A stretch of DNA of 64,000 nt from an uncultured Coriobacteriaceae bacterium (lineage in GTDB: Bacteria > Actinomycetota > Coriobacteriia > Coriobacteriales > Atopobiaceae): contig CACYWP010000002.1 of assembly GCA_902778135.1 (NCBI GenBank), positions 124,001 to 188,000 of the forward strand, in the 5' to 3' direction. Below the pieces are notes generated by a model that saw only the letters and a list, made by a program, of their open reading frames with translations, was not told the DNA's origin and did not search any database. This document shows, in pieces, positions 9,872-19,114 of the stretch. Numbering within the stretch: position 1 is the first letter of the stretch; the number at the start of each line of letters is the position of its first letter. The position numbers were made by a program, and so were the translations under genes.

Positions 9872-10130
9872 AAAAAATGCGCCCGTCCCTCCTGCTGGGA
9901 CGAAGCGCAGCACAATCCTGCCAATCACTTCGCTTGAAACCACCCAGCGTGCGGAGATCCGCAGTACTCGGCTGGCCTGTGTCGGCGGCCACTCCGGCAA
10001 CGTCTACTTGCGCATGCACGCTTTCGGGCTGCAGCTCGGGGGTGATACCCCTGCGCGCGCGGTCGTGGGCTCTCAGCCACCCCACTCTCTGTTGGCCGCG
10101 CTGATCCCAAGGACGCGTCCCCTTCACAGC
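9872..10130 (-). promoter_or_regulatory. T-box riboswitch (isoleucine) with terminator, upstream of ileS
   Basis: This leader senses uncharged tRNA-Ile. Reading the minus strand, Stem I begins near 10100 with GAGAGTGGGG followed by GGCTGAGAGCC. The specifier loop presents ATC at 10046-10044, flanked by GGGT and ACCCC. The T-box bulge sequence is at 9947-9931 (CTGGGTGGTTTCAAGCG). A terminator pairs 9908-9897 with 9889-9879 (GCGC..CGTCCC / GGGACG..GCGC) and ends in six T at 9877-9872. The terminator points to a transcriptional switch: uncharged tRNA-Ile would stabilise the antiterminator and let RNA polymerase reach ileS. The specifier and the downstream gene agree. The outer 5' limit is approximate. 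Confidence 0.9.
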
Positions 10131-10322
10131 TCTAGGGGGCTATGGTAGCACGACATCTGCCGTTTGGGGTGCAAAAGAAACCGTTCGCAGGAGCAACACG
10201 TCTGCTCGCGTCCCCGCCCGTGGGCAGCCGCGCCGCCTTCCAGCTCCGGTTGCCGGACATGACCTGTGCGCCAGGCGTCCAAAGCTGCGATGATGGGACA
10301 AACCAAACGGAAAGGACCTGCC

Positions 10323-12224
10323 ATGTCCGAGAAGCCCACTCCCGACCAGCTGCGCTACCTGCGTCTCCTGTCCCGCCAGTTCCCCACTGCCCAGGCGGTG
10401 TTCACCGAGATCATCAACCTGGAGGCCATCCTCGACCTACCCAAGCCGACCGAGCACTTCATGAGCGACGTCCACGGCGAGTACCTCGCCTTCGACCATA
10501 TCCTCAACAACTGCTCGGGCGTCGTGCGCGAGCACGTGGAGGAGGTCTTTGCCGGCGAGCTGGACGACTGGGCGAAGGACGAGCTGTGCACGCTGGTCTA
10601 CTATCCCCACGAGAAGCTGGCCGCCCGGCGCGAGGGGCATCTCAACCTGTCCCAATGGTACTGGACGACCCTGATGCGCCTCGTCCGCCTGGCCCGCCGC
10701 GTCTCGGAGCAGTACACGCGCTCCAAGGTGCGCCGTGCCCTGCCCGAGTCGTACGCCTACATCATCGAGGAGCTGCTGCATGCCTCTGCCGAGGGCGAGC
10801 ACATCCGTCACGAGTACCACAAGCACATCATCGACTCCATCGTCGCGACGGGTGCCGGGGACGACTTCATCTGCTCGCTGGCGGCCCTCATCAAGCGCCT
10901 GGCCGTCGACCACCTGCACATGGTCGGCGACGTGTTCGACCGCGGGACGCACGCCGACCGCATCATGGACGACCTGATCGCGCACCACTCGGTGGACATC
11001 CAGTGGGGCAACCACGACATCGCCTGGATGGGCGCTGCGGCGGGTTCCGAGGCCTGCATCGCCTCGGTGGTGCGAACCCAGATACGATACAACACGCTGG
11101 CGATGGTGGAGAGTGCCTATGGCATCAGCCTGCGTCGCCTCGCCCTCTTCGCCGAGCGCACCTATCGCGCGGACGATGTCATCAGCCCTCTGGAGAAGGC
11201 CATCTCGGTCATCCTCTTCAAAGTCGAGGGGCAGCTGATACAGCGCCATCCCAACTACCACATGGACGACCGCCTGCTGCTGGGCTCGCTCGACCTGACG
11301 CGCGCGACGGTGCGCATCGACGGCCGCGACTGGCCGCTGCGCACCTGCGACTTCCCCACCGTCGACCCGAACGACCCCTACACCCTCACTCCTGACGAGC
11401 AGCACGTCATGAACGGCCTCGTGCGCTCCTTCCATGAGTCCGACCGACTGCGCAGGCACGTGGCCTTCCTCTACGAGAAGGGGTCGGTCTATCTGGTGCG
11501 CAACGGCAACCTGCTCTTCCATGGCTGCGTCCCACTGGAGGCAGACGGGACGCTCACCGAGGTCATCGGCGAGGGCGTCGCCTACCGCGGCAGGTCCTAC
11601 CTCGACTTCTGCGATCGCGTGGCCCGGCGTGCGTGGCATCGTGGCGACCAGCCGGCCCTCGATTGGATGTGGTACCTGTGGTGCGGCAGGCGCTCGCCCC
11701 TGTCAGGCCGAGTTACCAAGACCTTCGAGCGGACCTTCGTGGACGACAGGCGTGCCTGGGTCGAGCCGCAGGACCCCTACTTCGACCTCACGGAGGACCA
11801 GGAGGTCTGCGAGCGCGTCCTGGTCGACTTCGGCCTCACCGGCGAGCACTGCCACATCATCAACGGCCACAAGCCGGTGCGCGAGCGCGAGGGCGAGAGT
11901 CCCGTAAAGGGCGGGTCGCGGCGTCTGGTGGTGGACGGTGGCTTCTGCGAGGCCTACCACAAGACCACGGGCATCGCGGGCTACACCCTGATCGCGTCAT
12001 CCGGAGGCATGCGCATCAAGGCGCACAGGCCCTTCCTCTCGGTGGAGGCGGCCCTGGCGACGAATGCCGACATCCTCTCCAACACCACCGTCATCGAGAC
12101 GGAGGAGCCCCGCCTCGCCGTTGCCGACACCGACACCGGCAAACGGCTCTCCGAGCAGATTGCCGAGCTTCGCGAGCTGCTGGACGCGTATCGGGACGGT
12201 ACCATCAAGGAGCGCGAGGACTGA
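10323..12224 (+). CDS. fbp: Class III fructose-1,6-bisphosphatase
   Basis: Hydrolyses fructose-1,6-bisphosphate to fructose-6-phosphate, opposing phosphofructokinase in gluconeogenesis. The 633-residue protein has the metallophosphoesterase signature of this class: SDVHGEYLAFDHILNN, GDVFDRG and GNHDIAWMG, plus NGHKPV further on. Length and motifs match the Bacillus-type Fbp, not the class I or II enzymes. The start is the ATG at 10323 with a GGAAAGGA ribosome-binding site. An in-frame ATG at 10266 would add 19 unconserved residues. The gene is divergent from ileS. Confidence 0.95.
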   Translation: MSEKPTPDQLRYLRLLSRQFPTAQAVFTEIINLEAILDLPKPTEHFMSDVHGEYLAFDHILNNCSGVVREHVEEVFAGELDDWAKDELCTLVYYPHEKLAARREGHLNLSQWYWTTLMRLVRLARRVSEQYTRSKVRRALPESYAYIIEELLHASAEGEHIRHEYHKHIIDSIVATGAGDDFICSLAALIKRLAVDHLHMVGDVFDRGTHADRIMDDLIAHHSVDIQWGNHDIAWMGAAAGSEACIASVVRTQIRYNTLAMVESAYGISLRRLALFAERTYRADDVISPLEKAISVILFKVEGQLIQRHPNYHMDDRLLLGSLDLTRATVRIDGRDWPLRTCDFPTVDPNDPYTLTPDEQHVMNGLVRSFHESDRLRRHVAFLYEKGSVYLVRNGNLLFHGCVPLEADGTLTEVIGEGVAYRGRSYLDFCDRVARRAWHRGDQPALDWMWYLWCGRRSPLSGRVTKTFERTFVDDRRAWVEPQDPYFDLTEDQEVCERVLVDFGLTGEHCHIINGHKPVREREGESPVKGGSRRLVVDGGFCEAYHKTTGIAGYTLIASSGGMRIKAHRPFLSVEAALATNADILSNTTVIETEEPRLAVADTDTGKRLSEQIAELRELLDAYRDGTIKERED

Positions 12225-12274
12225 GCGTCGACGTCCGCACACGGGATGCCGACGAGACGAGGCGGGAGGCCAGG

Positions 12275-14518
12275 ATGAGGGATGAACGTTCGCACGACGA
12301 GAGCCTGTCCATGACGATGAGCAGGAGGTCTGCCCTCGCCCTGATGGGGATGGGCGCCGCGCAGATGCTTGCCGCCTGCTCGAAGAAGAGCGACGTGTCG
12401 GAGGGGGAGCCTGCGGGCGAGGCCCCGGATGAGGCGCCCCAGGAGCAGGCTGGGCAGGAGGCCGCCCCCGCCATCGCAAGCCTCGACCGACCGATGCTGC
12501 TCGCCTCCCTGGCGAGCGTCGCAAACGACACCACGCCGACCGTGTCCCTCACGGCGGACCAGTGCGCGCTGGAAAACGTCTCGAACCTCGAGGACTGGTA
12601 CCTCACCGAGGGCATGCGACAGCTGCTGTCACAGAACCTCTTTGTGGTCAACCAGGGGGGCAGCTTCGAGTTCTACGAGGTGTACGAGGACAACCGCTAC
12701 GCGCTGCTGCCGAGCTTCGTCACCGTCGACTCGATGATGCACACCTACCACCTCTACTTCTCGAAGCTGCTGAAGACGACCGAGCGGTCCTCCCTGGCAG
12801 ACGCGGTCCTGCGCCTCGCCCAGCTGATGCAGCAGGCCAGCCAGGACCAGCTGCAGCAGGCTGCGGGCACGCCGTGGGAGTCCGCGGCCCGTCGCAACGT
12901 GGCCTTCTTCACCGTCCCCTGCGTCCTGTTCGACTACGAGGCCTCGATCCCCGACGAGGTCTACGACGTCGTGGACCAGGAGCTCTCCAACATCTACCAG
13001 TCCATGGGCATCGCGGACTCCCCCATCATGGGCGCCCCGCTGGACTACAGCCAGTTCCAGCCACGCGGCTACTACGAGGGAGACGAGCAGCTCGAGCGCT
13101 ACTTCCGAGCCATGATGTGGTACGGGCAGGTCAACTTCGCCCAGGATGACGAGGACCTCGACCGTAGCGCGGCCCTGATGACCGTCGCGCTGGACGGGGA
13201 GGCGCTGGCCACGTGGGAGGCCGTCTATGCGGTGACCAGCTTCTTCGCCGGGGCGAGCGACGACAACGGCTATCCCGAGTACCGTCCCATCATCGACGAG
13301 GCATTCGGTGCCGGTGCGACGACGGCCGACCTGCTTGCCAACGACGAGGGCTGGACGCGCTTCCACGAGCTGACCGCCCAGGCCAAGGCACCGAAGATCA
13401 ACTCCCTGCCCACCCCCGACGAGGGCCAGGACGCCGACAAGCAGGAGGAGGGCCGGGGTTTCCGCCTGATGGGCCAGCGCTTCTCGCTGGATGCCGCCAT
13501 CATGCAGCAGCTCGTCTACAACAATGTCGGCGACGACCCCAACGGGGGACGCCGCATGCTGCCTGACGCGCTCGACGTGCCCGCCGCCTTGGGTTCCGAA
13601 GAGGCGCTCTCGATCCTCGAGGGCCGTGGGGCGACGGCCTTTGCAGGATATGCGGAGAACATGGAACGCCTGCGCGGGGGCATCGCGGAGGCGGGGGACA
13701 TCCTGTGGAACGCCAGCCTCTACAGCCAGTGGCTGCACACCCTGGGCCCGTTGCTGGACGAGAAGGGCTCCGGCTATCCCCCGTTCATGCAGAACCAGGC
13801 TTGGACGCGCAAGGACCTGCTCACCTATCTGGGCAGCTATGCCGAGCTGAAACACGACACGGTCCTCTATGCCAAGCAGGTCATGGCCGAGATGGGTGGC
13901 GACGAGATCCCCGACCGCGACGACCGTGGCTACGTCGAACCGGAACCCGTCGTGCTGGGTCGCCTGGCCGCGCTGACCCGTGCGACGGCGGAGGGGCTTG
14001 CGGGCTATGGGATGCTGGGAGACGAGGACGCCGACAACCTGTCCCTGCTCTCCCAGCTGGCAGACCAGCTGGCAACCATCGCCAGCAAGGAGCTGACGAA
14101 CGAGACGCCCACCGAGGACGAGTTCGAGCTGATTCGCAGCTTCGGTGGCCAGCTCGAGCACTTCTGGCAGGAGGTCTACAAGGACGAGGCGGACGACCCG
14201 TACTTCTCGACCCGCGAGTTCCCCGCGGCGGTCGTCACGGACATCGCGACCGACCCCAACGGCAGCTGCCTCGAGCTGGGCACGGGCCGCGCGGCGAACG
14301 TCTACGTCATCGTGCCGGTCGACGGGGTCCCACGCATCGCGCGCGGTGCCATCTACACGTTCTACCAGTTCCCGTGGCCGATGTCCGACCGCCTGACCGA
14401 TTCCGCCTGGCGCGAGATGCTGAACTCCTCGTGGGGCGGCGACGGCGAGATCGGTACCGGCACGGGCATCTATCCCGAGGACTGGGTCGCCAGCTTCACG
14501 GCACCGCAGGAGTACTAG
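12275..14518 (+). CDS. DUF3160-family lipoprotein
   Basis: A 747-residue exported protein of unknown function. The N-terminus (MSRRSALALMGMGAAQ) leads into a lipobox MLAAC, so it should be a diacylglyceryl-anchored surface protein. An acidic linker (residues about 35-70, rich in E, A and P) is followed by a large all-helical domain recognised as DUF3160, with VDSMMHTYHLYFSKLL, YWxxxW-like repeats and a C-terminal SFGGQLEHFWQEV region. The start at 12275 has a GGGAGG ribosome-binding site; an alternative ATG at 12311 would give a more standard signal peptide. It lies 50 bases after fbp and 6 bases before the next gene, so it is probably co-transcribed with both. Confidence 0.85.
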   Translation: MRDERSHDESLSMTMSRRSALALMGMGAAQMLAACSKKSDVSEGEPAGEAPDEAPQEQAGQEAAPAIASLDRPMLLASLASVANDTTPTVSLTADQCALENVSNLEDWYLTEGMRQLLSQNLFVVNQGGSFEFYEVYEDNRYALLPSFVTVDSMMHTYHLYFSKLLKTTERSSLADAVLRLAQLMQQASQDQLQQAAGTPWESAARRNVAFFTVPCVLFDYEASIPDEVYDVVDQELSNIYQSMGIADSPIMGAPLDYSQFQPRGYYEGDEQLERYFRAMMWYGQVNFAQDDEDLDRSAALMTVALDGEALATWEAVYAVTSFFAGASDDNGYPEYRPIIDEAFGAGATTADLLANDEGWTRFHELTAQAKAPKINSLPTPDEGQDADKQEEGRGFRLMGQRFSLDAAIMQQLVYNNVGDDPNGGRRMLPDALDVPAALGSEEALSILEGRGATAFAGYAENMERLRGGIAEAGDILWNASLYSQWLHTLGPLLDEKGSGYPPFMQNQAWTRKDLLTYLGSYAELKHDTVLYAKQVMAEMGGDEIPDRDDRGYVEPEPVVLGRLAALTRATAEGLAGYGMLGDEDADNLSLLSQLADQLATIASKELTNETPTEDEFELIRSFGGQLEHFWQEVYKDEADDPYFSTREFPAAVVTDIATDPNGSCLELGTGRAANVYVIVPVDGVPRIARGAIYTFYQFPWPMSDRLTDSAWREMLNSSWGGDGEIGTGTGIYPEDWVASFTAPQEY

Positions 14519-14524
14519 GCCACG

Positions 14525-15082
14525 GTGGTATTCGGGGGCTTGGCATCTGCGGCAGTCACGGGGGCGCTCGCCTGCACGCTCGCGGGCGACGCCCTCTTGG
14601 TGCCGCACTGGTCGGTGCAGGCGGAAGGCACGATGGCGTGCGATCTCGACGGTGACGCGACGCCTGACGAGCTCCACCTCGAGCGCCATCGCCTTTGCGC
14701 GATCGTCGATGGGGACCTCGTGCCGGGCACGAGCCCGGCATGGATCGTCTCGCAGGCCTTCTCGGCAGACATCGATGGGGACGACGTCGACGAGGCGATC
14801 GTGCTGTTCTGGCGTCGGGGCAGCTACGGCAGCTCGCACCCGTTCTGGTTGGAGGGCGAGGACGACGACCTCTGCCAGCATGTCAGCGTGATGTCGTGGG
14901 ATGGGGCCAGGCTGCGACAGCGGTGGACCTCGTCGGCACTCGGCGCGCACGTCGCCCAAGCGTCCTTCGAGAATGGTCTGCTCATGCTGGAGGACACAGA
15001 AGGCCAGCTAACCCGATGGGAATGGGACGGCTGGGGCTTCGCACTGGTGCCTTGGGTGCCGCAGGAAAACGCCCGCCCGTGA
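14525..15082 (+). CDS. Small exported protein with FG-GAP/VCBS-like calcium-loop repeats
   Basis: A 185-residue protein starting at GTG 14525, 6 bases after the DUF3160 gene and probably translated by coupling. Residues 1-27 are hydrophobic and look like a signal peptide or membrane anchor; ALAC is present but is not a good lipobox. Two short Asp-rich loops follow, CDLDGDATPDELHLE and ADIDGDDVDEAIVLF, the pattern of calcium-binding FG-GAP/VCBS blades. The rest is Trp-rich. No enzyme motif is visible. The tight pairing suggests that it works on the cell surface with the DUF3160 lipoprotein. Confidence 0.7.
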   Translation: MVFGGLASAAVTGALACTLAGDALLVPHWSVQAEGTMACDLDGDATPDELHLERHRLCAIVDGDLVPGTSPAWIVSQAFSADIDGDDVDEAIVLFWRRGSYGSSHPFWLEGEDDDLCQHVSVMSWDGARLRQRWTSSALGAHVAQASFENGLLMLEDTEGQLTRWEWDGWGFALVPWVPQENARP

Positions 15083-15091
15083 GATGTGCAA

Positions 15092-15133
15092 AGGCGCCCG
15101 GCCGAGACGGTCTCCCGCTGCGGCCGGGCGCCT
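15092..15133. terminator. Long hairpin between convergent transcripts
   Basis: A perfect 13-bp GC-rich stem pairs 15092-15104 with 15121-15133 around a 16-base loop, between the end of the exported-protein gene and the end of ftsH. There is no T run on either side, so it is a plausible but not classical bidirectional terminator. Confidence 0.6.
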
Positions 15134-15151
15134 GGAACCTGTCGTTCGAGG

Positions 15152-17044
15152 CTACTGTGCCTGCGTCGGCATCGAAGGGGCGAAGCCATCATCGCGCGTG
15201 AGGATGTTCATGAACTCCTCGCCCGTGATGGTCTCCTTGCGCTGCAGGTAGTGTGCGATCTCATGCAGCTTGAAGCGATTCGCCTGCAGCGTGCGCAACG
15301 CGGTCTGGTGGCCCTCCTCGACGAGCGCCTGGACCTCGGCGTCGATCTCCTGCGCCGTCCCCTCGGAGCAGGTCAGCGTCGCTCCGCCGCCCAGATAGCG
15401 GTTCTGGGTCTCGCCCAGCGCCATCATGCCGAAGCGGTCCGACATGCCCAGCTGGGTGACCATGGCGCGGGCGATCTTGGTGGCGCGTTCGATGTCGTTG
15501 GCGGCGCCGGAGGTCATCTGCCCGAAGATCAGCTCCTCAGCGGCACGGCCACCACACAGCACGGCAATCTCCTGCTTGTACTCCTCGCGCGTGGTGAGGT
15601 AGCGCTCCTCGCTCTCGGTCTGCATCGTGAAGCCCAGGGCTCCCGAGGTGCGCGGCACGATGGTGATCTTCGACACGGGGGACTTGCCGTCCTGCACAGC
15701 GGCAACTATGGCGTGTCCGGTCTCGTGGTAGGACACGACCTCCTTCTCGTGCTCCGAGAGGACCGTCGACTTCTTCTTCTCGCCAGCGATGACCACGTCG
15801 ACGCTCTCGAGGATGTCGGTCTGGTTGACGCGGTTGCGCCCCATGCGGACGGCGCGCAGCGCCGCCTCGTTGATCATGTTGGCAAGGTCGGCGCCCGAGG
15901 CGCCAGGGGTCTGGCGCGCGACGACGCCGAAGTCGACCGCACCCTCCATCTTGACGTCATTGGCGTGCAGCTTGAGGATGGCCTCGCGTCCGGCGAGGTC
16001 GGGCAGCTCCACGGGGATGCGGCGGTCGAAGCGCCCGGGGCGCAGCAGCGCCTGGTCGAGCGAGTCCGGTCGGTTGGTCGCCGCCAGCACGACGATGCCC
16101 TTGTGGTTGTCGAAGCCGTCCATTTCGGAGAGCAGCTGGTTCAGCGTCTGCTCGCGCTCGTCGTTGGTGGACAGGCCGACGTCGCGTTTCTTGCCGACGG
16201 CGTCGATCTCGTCGATGAAGACGATGCAGGGAGCCTTCTCGTTGGCCTGCTTGAACAGGTCACGCACCTTGGCGGCGCCGCGGCCCACGAACATCTCGAC
16301 GAACTCGGAGCCGCTGATGGAGAAGAAGGGCACGCCGGCCTCGCCTGCGACGGCCTTGGCCAGCAGCGTCTTGCCCGTTCCCGGAGGGCCGACCAGCAAG
16401 GCGCCGTGGGGCAGCTTCGCGCCGATCTCGGCGTACCGGCCGGGGTTCTTCAGGAAGCCGACGATCTCGGCAAGCGACTCCTTTGCCTCGTCCTGTCCGG
16501 CGACATCCTTGAAGGTGACGCCGGTCTCCTCGCCCTTGACCTCCTTGGCCCCCGAGCGGCCGAGGCCGCCACCGAGTCCGAAGCCACCGCCGAAGGACAT
16601 GTTGTTGTCGTCGCCCATCTGCTTGCGCAGGCGACGGTTGAGCAGCCAGCCGCCACCGATAAAGATGATCAGTGGCATAAGGTTGATGAGCAGGTAGAGC
16701 CACAGCTCGCCGCTGGTGTCGGGGATCTTCGCCGAGAAGTCGACGCCCTTTTCCTCCAGGCGCGAGACGAGCGTGGTGTCGTTCGGGAACTGCGTCGTCG
16801 TGTAGACCTGCGTGTCGGTGCCCGATCCGGTCGTGAAGCGAATCTCGTTGTCGCCGGTCGTCAGCTCGACCTGCTCGACCTGGCCGTCATCGACCATCGA
16901 GAGGAACTGGCTGTACGACACCTCCTTCACTTGCGACGAGACGATGTTGGGATACAGCATCGTCCGCAGGGCGATGCCCAATGCGATGCCGATGATCGCA
17001 TACACGATCAGCGACTGTCGACGCTTGTGGTCATTCATCTCCAT
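15152..17044 (-). CDS. ftsH: ATP-dependent membrane zinc metalloprotease FtsH
   Basis: Membrane-anchored AAA+ protease that degrades misassembled membrane proteins and regulators. Its 630 residues have two membrane segments (about 11-31 and 114-134) flanking a roughly 80-residue extracytoplasmic domain. Walker A GPPGTGKT is at 219-226, Walker B is [12 protein letters not shown], and the zinc site is HETGH near residue 441. A Gly-rich linker ([12 protein letters not shown], 151-162) precedes the AAA domain. A GAGGAG ribosome-binding site supports the ATG at 17044; a second ATG six bases on is also possible. It is transcribed alone, 155 bases from the L,D-transpeptidase stop. Confidence 0.97.
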   Translation of the reverse strand: MEMNDHKRRQSLIVYAIIGIALGIALRTMLYPNIVSSQVKEVSYSQFLSMVDDGQVEQVELTTGDNEIRFTTGSGTDTQVYTTTQFPNDTTLVSRLEEKGVDFSAKIPDTSGELWLYLLINLMPLIIFIGGGWLLNRRLRKQMGDDNNMSFGGGFGLGGGLGRSGAKEVKGEETGVTFKDVAGQDEAKESLAEIVGFLKNPGRYAEIGAKLPHGALLVGPPGTGKTLLAKAVAGEAGVPFFSISGSEFVEMFVGRGAAKVRDLFKQANEKAPCIVFIDEIDAVGKKRDVGLSTNDEREQTLNQLLSEMDGFDNHKGIVVLAATNRPDSLDQALLRPGRFDRRIPVELPDLAGREAILKLHANDVKMEGAVDFGVVARQTPGASGADLANMINEAALRAVRMGRNRVNQTDILESVDVVIAGEKKKSTVLSEHEKEVVSYHETGHAIVAAVQDGKSPVSKITIVPRTSGALGFTMQTESEERYLTTREEYKQEIAVLCGGRAAEELIFGQMTSGAANDIERATKIARAMVTQLGMSDRFGMMALGETQNRYLGGGATLTCSEGTAQEIDAEVQALVEEGHQTALRTLQANRFKLHEIAHYLQRKETITGEEFMNILTRDDGFAPSMPTQAQ

Positions 17045-17199
17045 GTACGGGTCTCCTCATTGCGGGTAGCCATGCAGGTCGCACGGCCTGTGTTTCATAG
17101 TTCATACCCAAAGGCAGCGTCGGCAAACATGTCCTATGACAACCTGTGCGCAAACTGTGACATTTGGCGTTGGCTGTCATCCGGAACGTGGGCCTCGTC

Positions 17200-19002
17200 C
17201 TAGTCGTGGACGACGACGACCGTTCCCACCTCCGCCATGTCATAGAGCTCCCTCGCCTTCGAGACGGGCAGGTTGACGCAGCCGTGGCTGCCGTTGCTGA
17301 GATAGATGCTACCGCCGAAGGAGCTGCGCCAGTCCGCGTCGTGCAGCGCCACCGAGTCGTCGATGAAGGGCATCCAGTAGTCCACGTAGCTGATGTACTC
17401 GGGCTCCAGCGTCTTGGGGTCGGTCTTGCCGGTCAGCTTGACGTTGCCGCTGCGCTTGTTGTCGTTGATGGCATAGACGCCCGTCGGGGTGTTGTGCATC
17501 TCACCCTTGCTGTCCAAGCCGCCCGTCACGCACTCCGTCTCCCAGATGACCGTGTCCCCGTCATAGAAGTGGACGTATTGCGCCGAGAGGTCGACGTCGA
17601 TGTAGCGGCTGCCCCAGTCCTGCCCGCCGGGGTTCCAGCTCTCGGCAGTCTGCTTGAAGCTGACGTCGACCTTGCCGGCCTTTCCGGACATGACGTTCTT
17701 CGCGATGTTACTGGCGATGTCGGCACCATCGATGATCCACCCGTAGGTGCCACCCGTCACCGTGATCTCGCGCCCGTCGGGGCGCGTGTAGGTGCGCGTC
17801 GAGCCGAAGCTGTCCAGCTCGCGGGAGAGGTCGCCCTTTGTCCAGGTGGCACATGCCTCCTCGTCGAAGGTGAAGGTCAGGTCGTCGCCCATCGATATCC
17901 ACTGGCGCAGCTGGTCCTCGCCGACCGTCGCGACGGTCTTGTCGTGCGTCACGAGCTCCTGCGTCGCCTCGAGATAGGAGTTGCCCTTGCTGACGACCTC
18001 GGTCAGCTTCGGGTCGTCGGAGAGGGTTTGCGGCGACAGCAGCAGGTCCTCCCCCAGCTCCGCCTTTGGCTCCCCCGCATCGAGCGCGCTGCGCACCTGC
18101 TTGATGGCAGTTGGCTTGTCTATCTCGGTGCCCACGACCTCGGGGACCACCTTGTAGCGCTTCGACTCCTCGTCGAAGGTGACGTAGGCGTCCTTGGGCT
18201 TGACGGCATCCTTGTTGACTGCGTCGATCGCAGAGCCCACGACGTCGCTAAGACGAGCCGCGTCATAGGTCAGGACGCTGTCGACGGTCAGCTCGTGGGT
18301 GCCCTGAAGCATCTCGAGCGGCCATTCGAAGGGACTCTGCTGGGCAATCGCGGCGCGTGCGTACGACTCGCCGTCATAGGTCACCCTGATGCTCTCCGAC
18401 GAGACGTCCAGGTCGACACCGTCCCCGGTCACCGCGAACTGGAAGTCGTTCGCCAGCGCGTTGTTCGCCGCGGCGACCTCCTCGGTGCTCTTCATCGACA
18501 CGTCCTGGCCGTTGAGCGTCGTGTTTGGCAGGAAGGTGTCCATGAAGTAGACCGCCCCCGCCAGATAGGCGCCTGCCACGAGCACCAGCAGCGCCAGCAG
18601 GATCGTGGGCCAGCGGCGGTGCTTCCTCTTCGGCTCGGCAGGCTCCACGTCAAAGCTCTCGAAGCCCGCCGGCTGTCCGATGGGACTGTCGGCAAGGGGG
18701 TCGGCGAAGGATTCCTCCGGCTCGTCAGGCTCGATCTGGTCGAGTGGGGCAACCATGGTCTGCCCCACGTCCATGGCGTCAATGCCGTCTTCCGCCTCGT
18801 CTGCCTCTTCCGTGTCGGGCAGCGTCGCATCGATGGCCATTTCGGGCCCATCGGCCTCTAGCTCCCCTGTGGCGGGAGACGCCGGTTCCTCGATGGACTG
18901 CTCCTCGGCCCGCTTCGGCCGAATCGCCTCGTGGACCTCGGCGAGGAAGGCCTCGACCTCGTCATCGACGGTGCTATCTTCAAACGTATCGAAATCGCTC
19001 AC
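17200..19002 (-). CDS. L,D-transpeptidase (YkuD) with peptidoglycan-binding domain
   Basis: Cross-links or remodels peptidoglycan outside the cell. The 600-residue protein has an unusual N-terminal cytoplasmic tail of about 125 residues, very rich in Asp and Glu, then one membrane segment (131-153). A long extracytoplasmic region of the peptidoglycan-binding type follows (roughly 155-440), then the YkuD domain with the catalytic SHGCVNLP, Cys575. The signal-anchor layout means that it stays membrane-bound. The domain order matches YkuD proteins common in Actinobacteria and Firmicutes. It has its own promoter region, shared with the divergent methyltransferase gene. Confidence 0.92.
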   Translation of the reverse strand: MSDFDTFEDSTVDDEVEAFLAEVHEAIRPKRAEEQSIEEPASPATGELEADGPEMAIDATLPDTEEADEAEDGIDAMDVGQTMVAPLDQIEPDEPEESFADPLADSPIGQPAGFESFDVEPAEPKRKHRRWPTILLALLVLVAGAYLAGAVYFMDTFLPNTTLNGQDVSMKSTEEVAAANNALANDFQFAVTGDGVDLDVSSESIRVTYDGESYARAAIAQQSPFEWPLEMLQGTHELTVDSVLTYDAARLSDVVGSAIDAVNKDAVKPKDAYVTFDEESKRYKVVPEVVGTEIDKPTAIKQVRSALDAGEPKAELGEDLLLSPQTLSDDPKLTEVVSKGNSYLEATQELVTHDKTVATVGEDQLRQWISMGDDLTFTFDEEACATWTKGDLSRELDSFGSTRTYTRPDGREITVTGGTYGWIIDGADIASNIAKNVMSGKAGKVDVSFKQTAESWNPGGQDWGSRYIDVDLSAQYVHFYDGDTVIWETECVTGGLDSKGEMHNTPTGVYAINDNKRSGNVKLTGKTDPKTLEPEYISYVDYWMPFIDDSVALHDADWRSSFGGSIYLSNGSHGCVNLPVSKARELYDMAEVGTVVVVHD

Positions 19003-19050
19003 GCGTGGTACCTCGCGAATCTGTCGTCATGTATCTGCGAAGAAGGTGCG

Positions 19051-19076
19051 TTGGTGTCATGTCATGCAGGTATAGT
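19051..19076 (+). promoter_or_regulatory. Candidate promoter of the SpoU methyltransferase gene
   Basis: A TATAGT -10 hexamer lies at 19071-19076. TTGGTG at 19051 is a possible -35, but only 14 bases away, so the -35 is doubtful. It is about 40 bases ahead of the start codon. The same AT-rich spot read on the minus strand (TACTAT) may serve the L,D-transpeptidase gene. Confidence 0.35.
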
Positions 19077-19114
19077 ACCCTACTGGACCCAGCCGCAGAC
19101 GAGATTGGCAGTTT

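Noticed and set aside
6870..10148. Very long plus-strand open frame (1092 codons) opposite ileS
   Set aside because: It is the mirror of ileS codon bias: His/Val/Ala/Gly-rich low-complexity protein with no motif. ileS on the other strand has all synthetase signatures.
15086..17203. 705-codon plus-strand frame opposite ftsH
   Set aside because: Antisense shadow of a clear FtsH gene; composition is typical of shadow frames in high-GC DNA.
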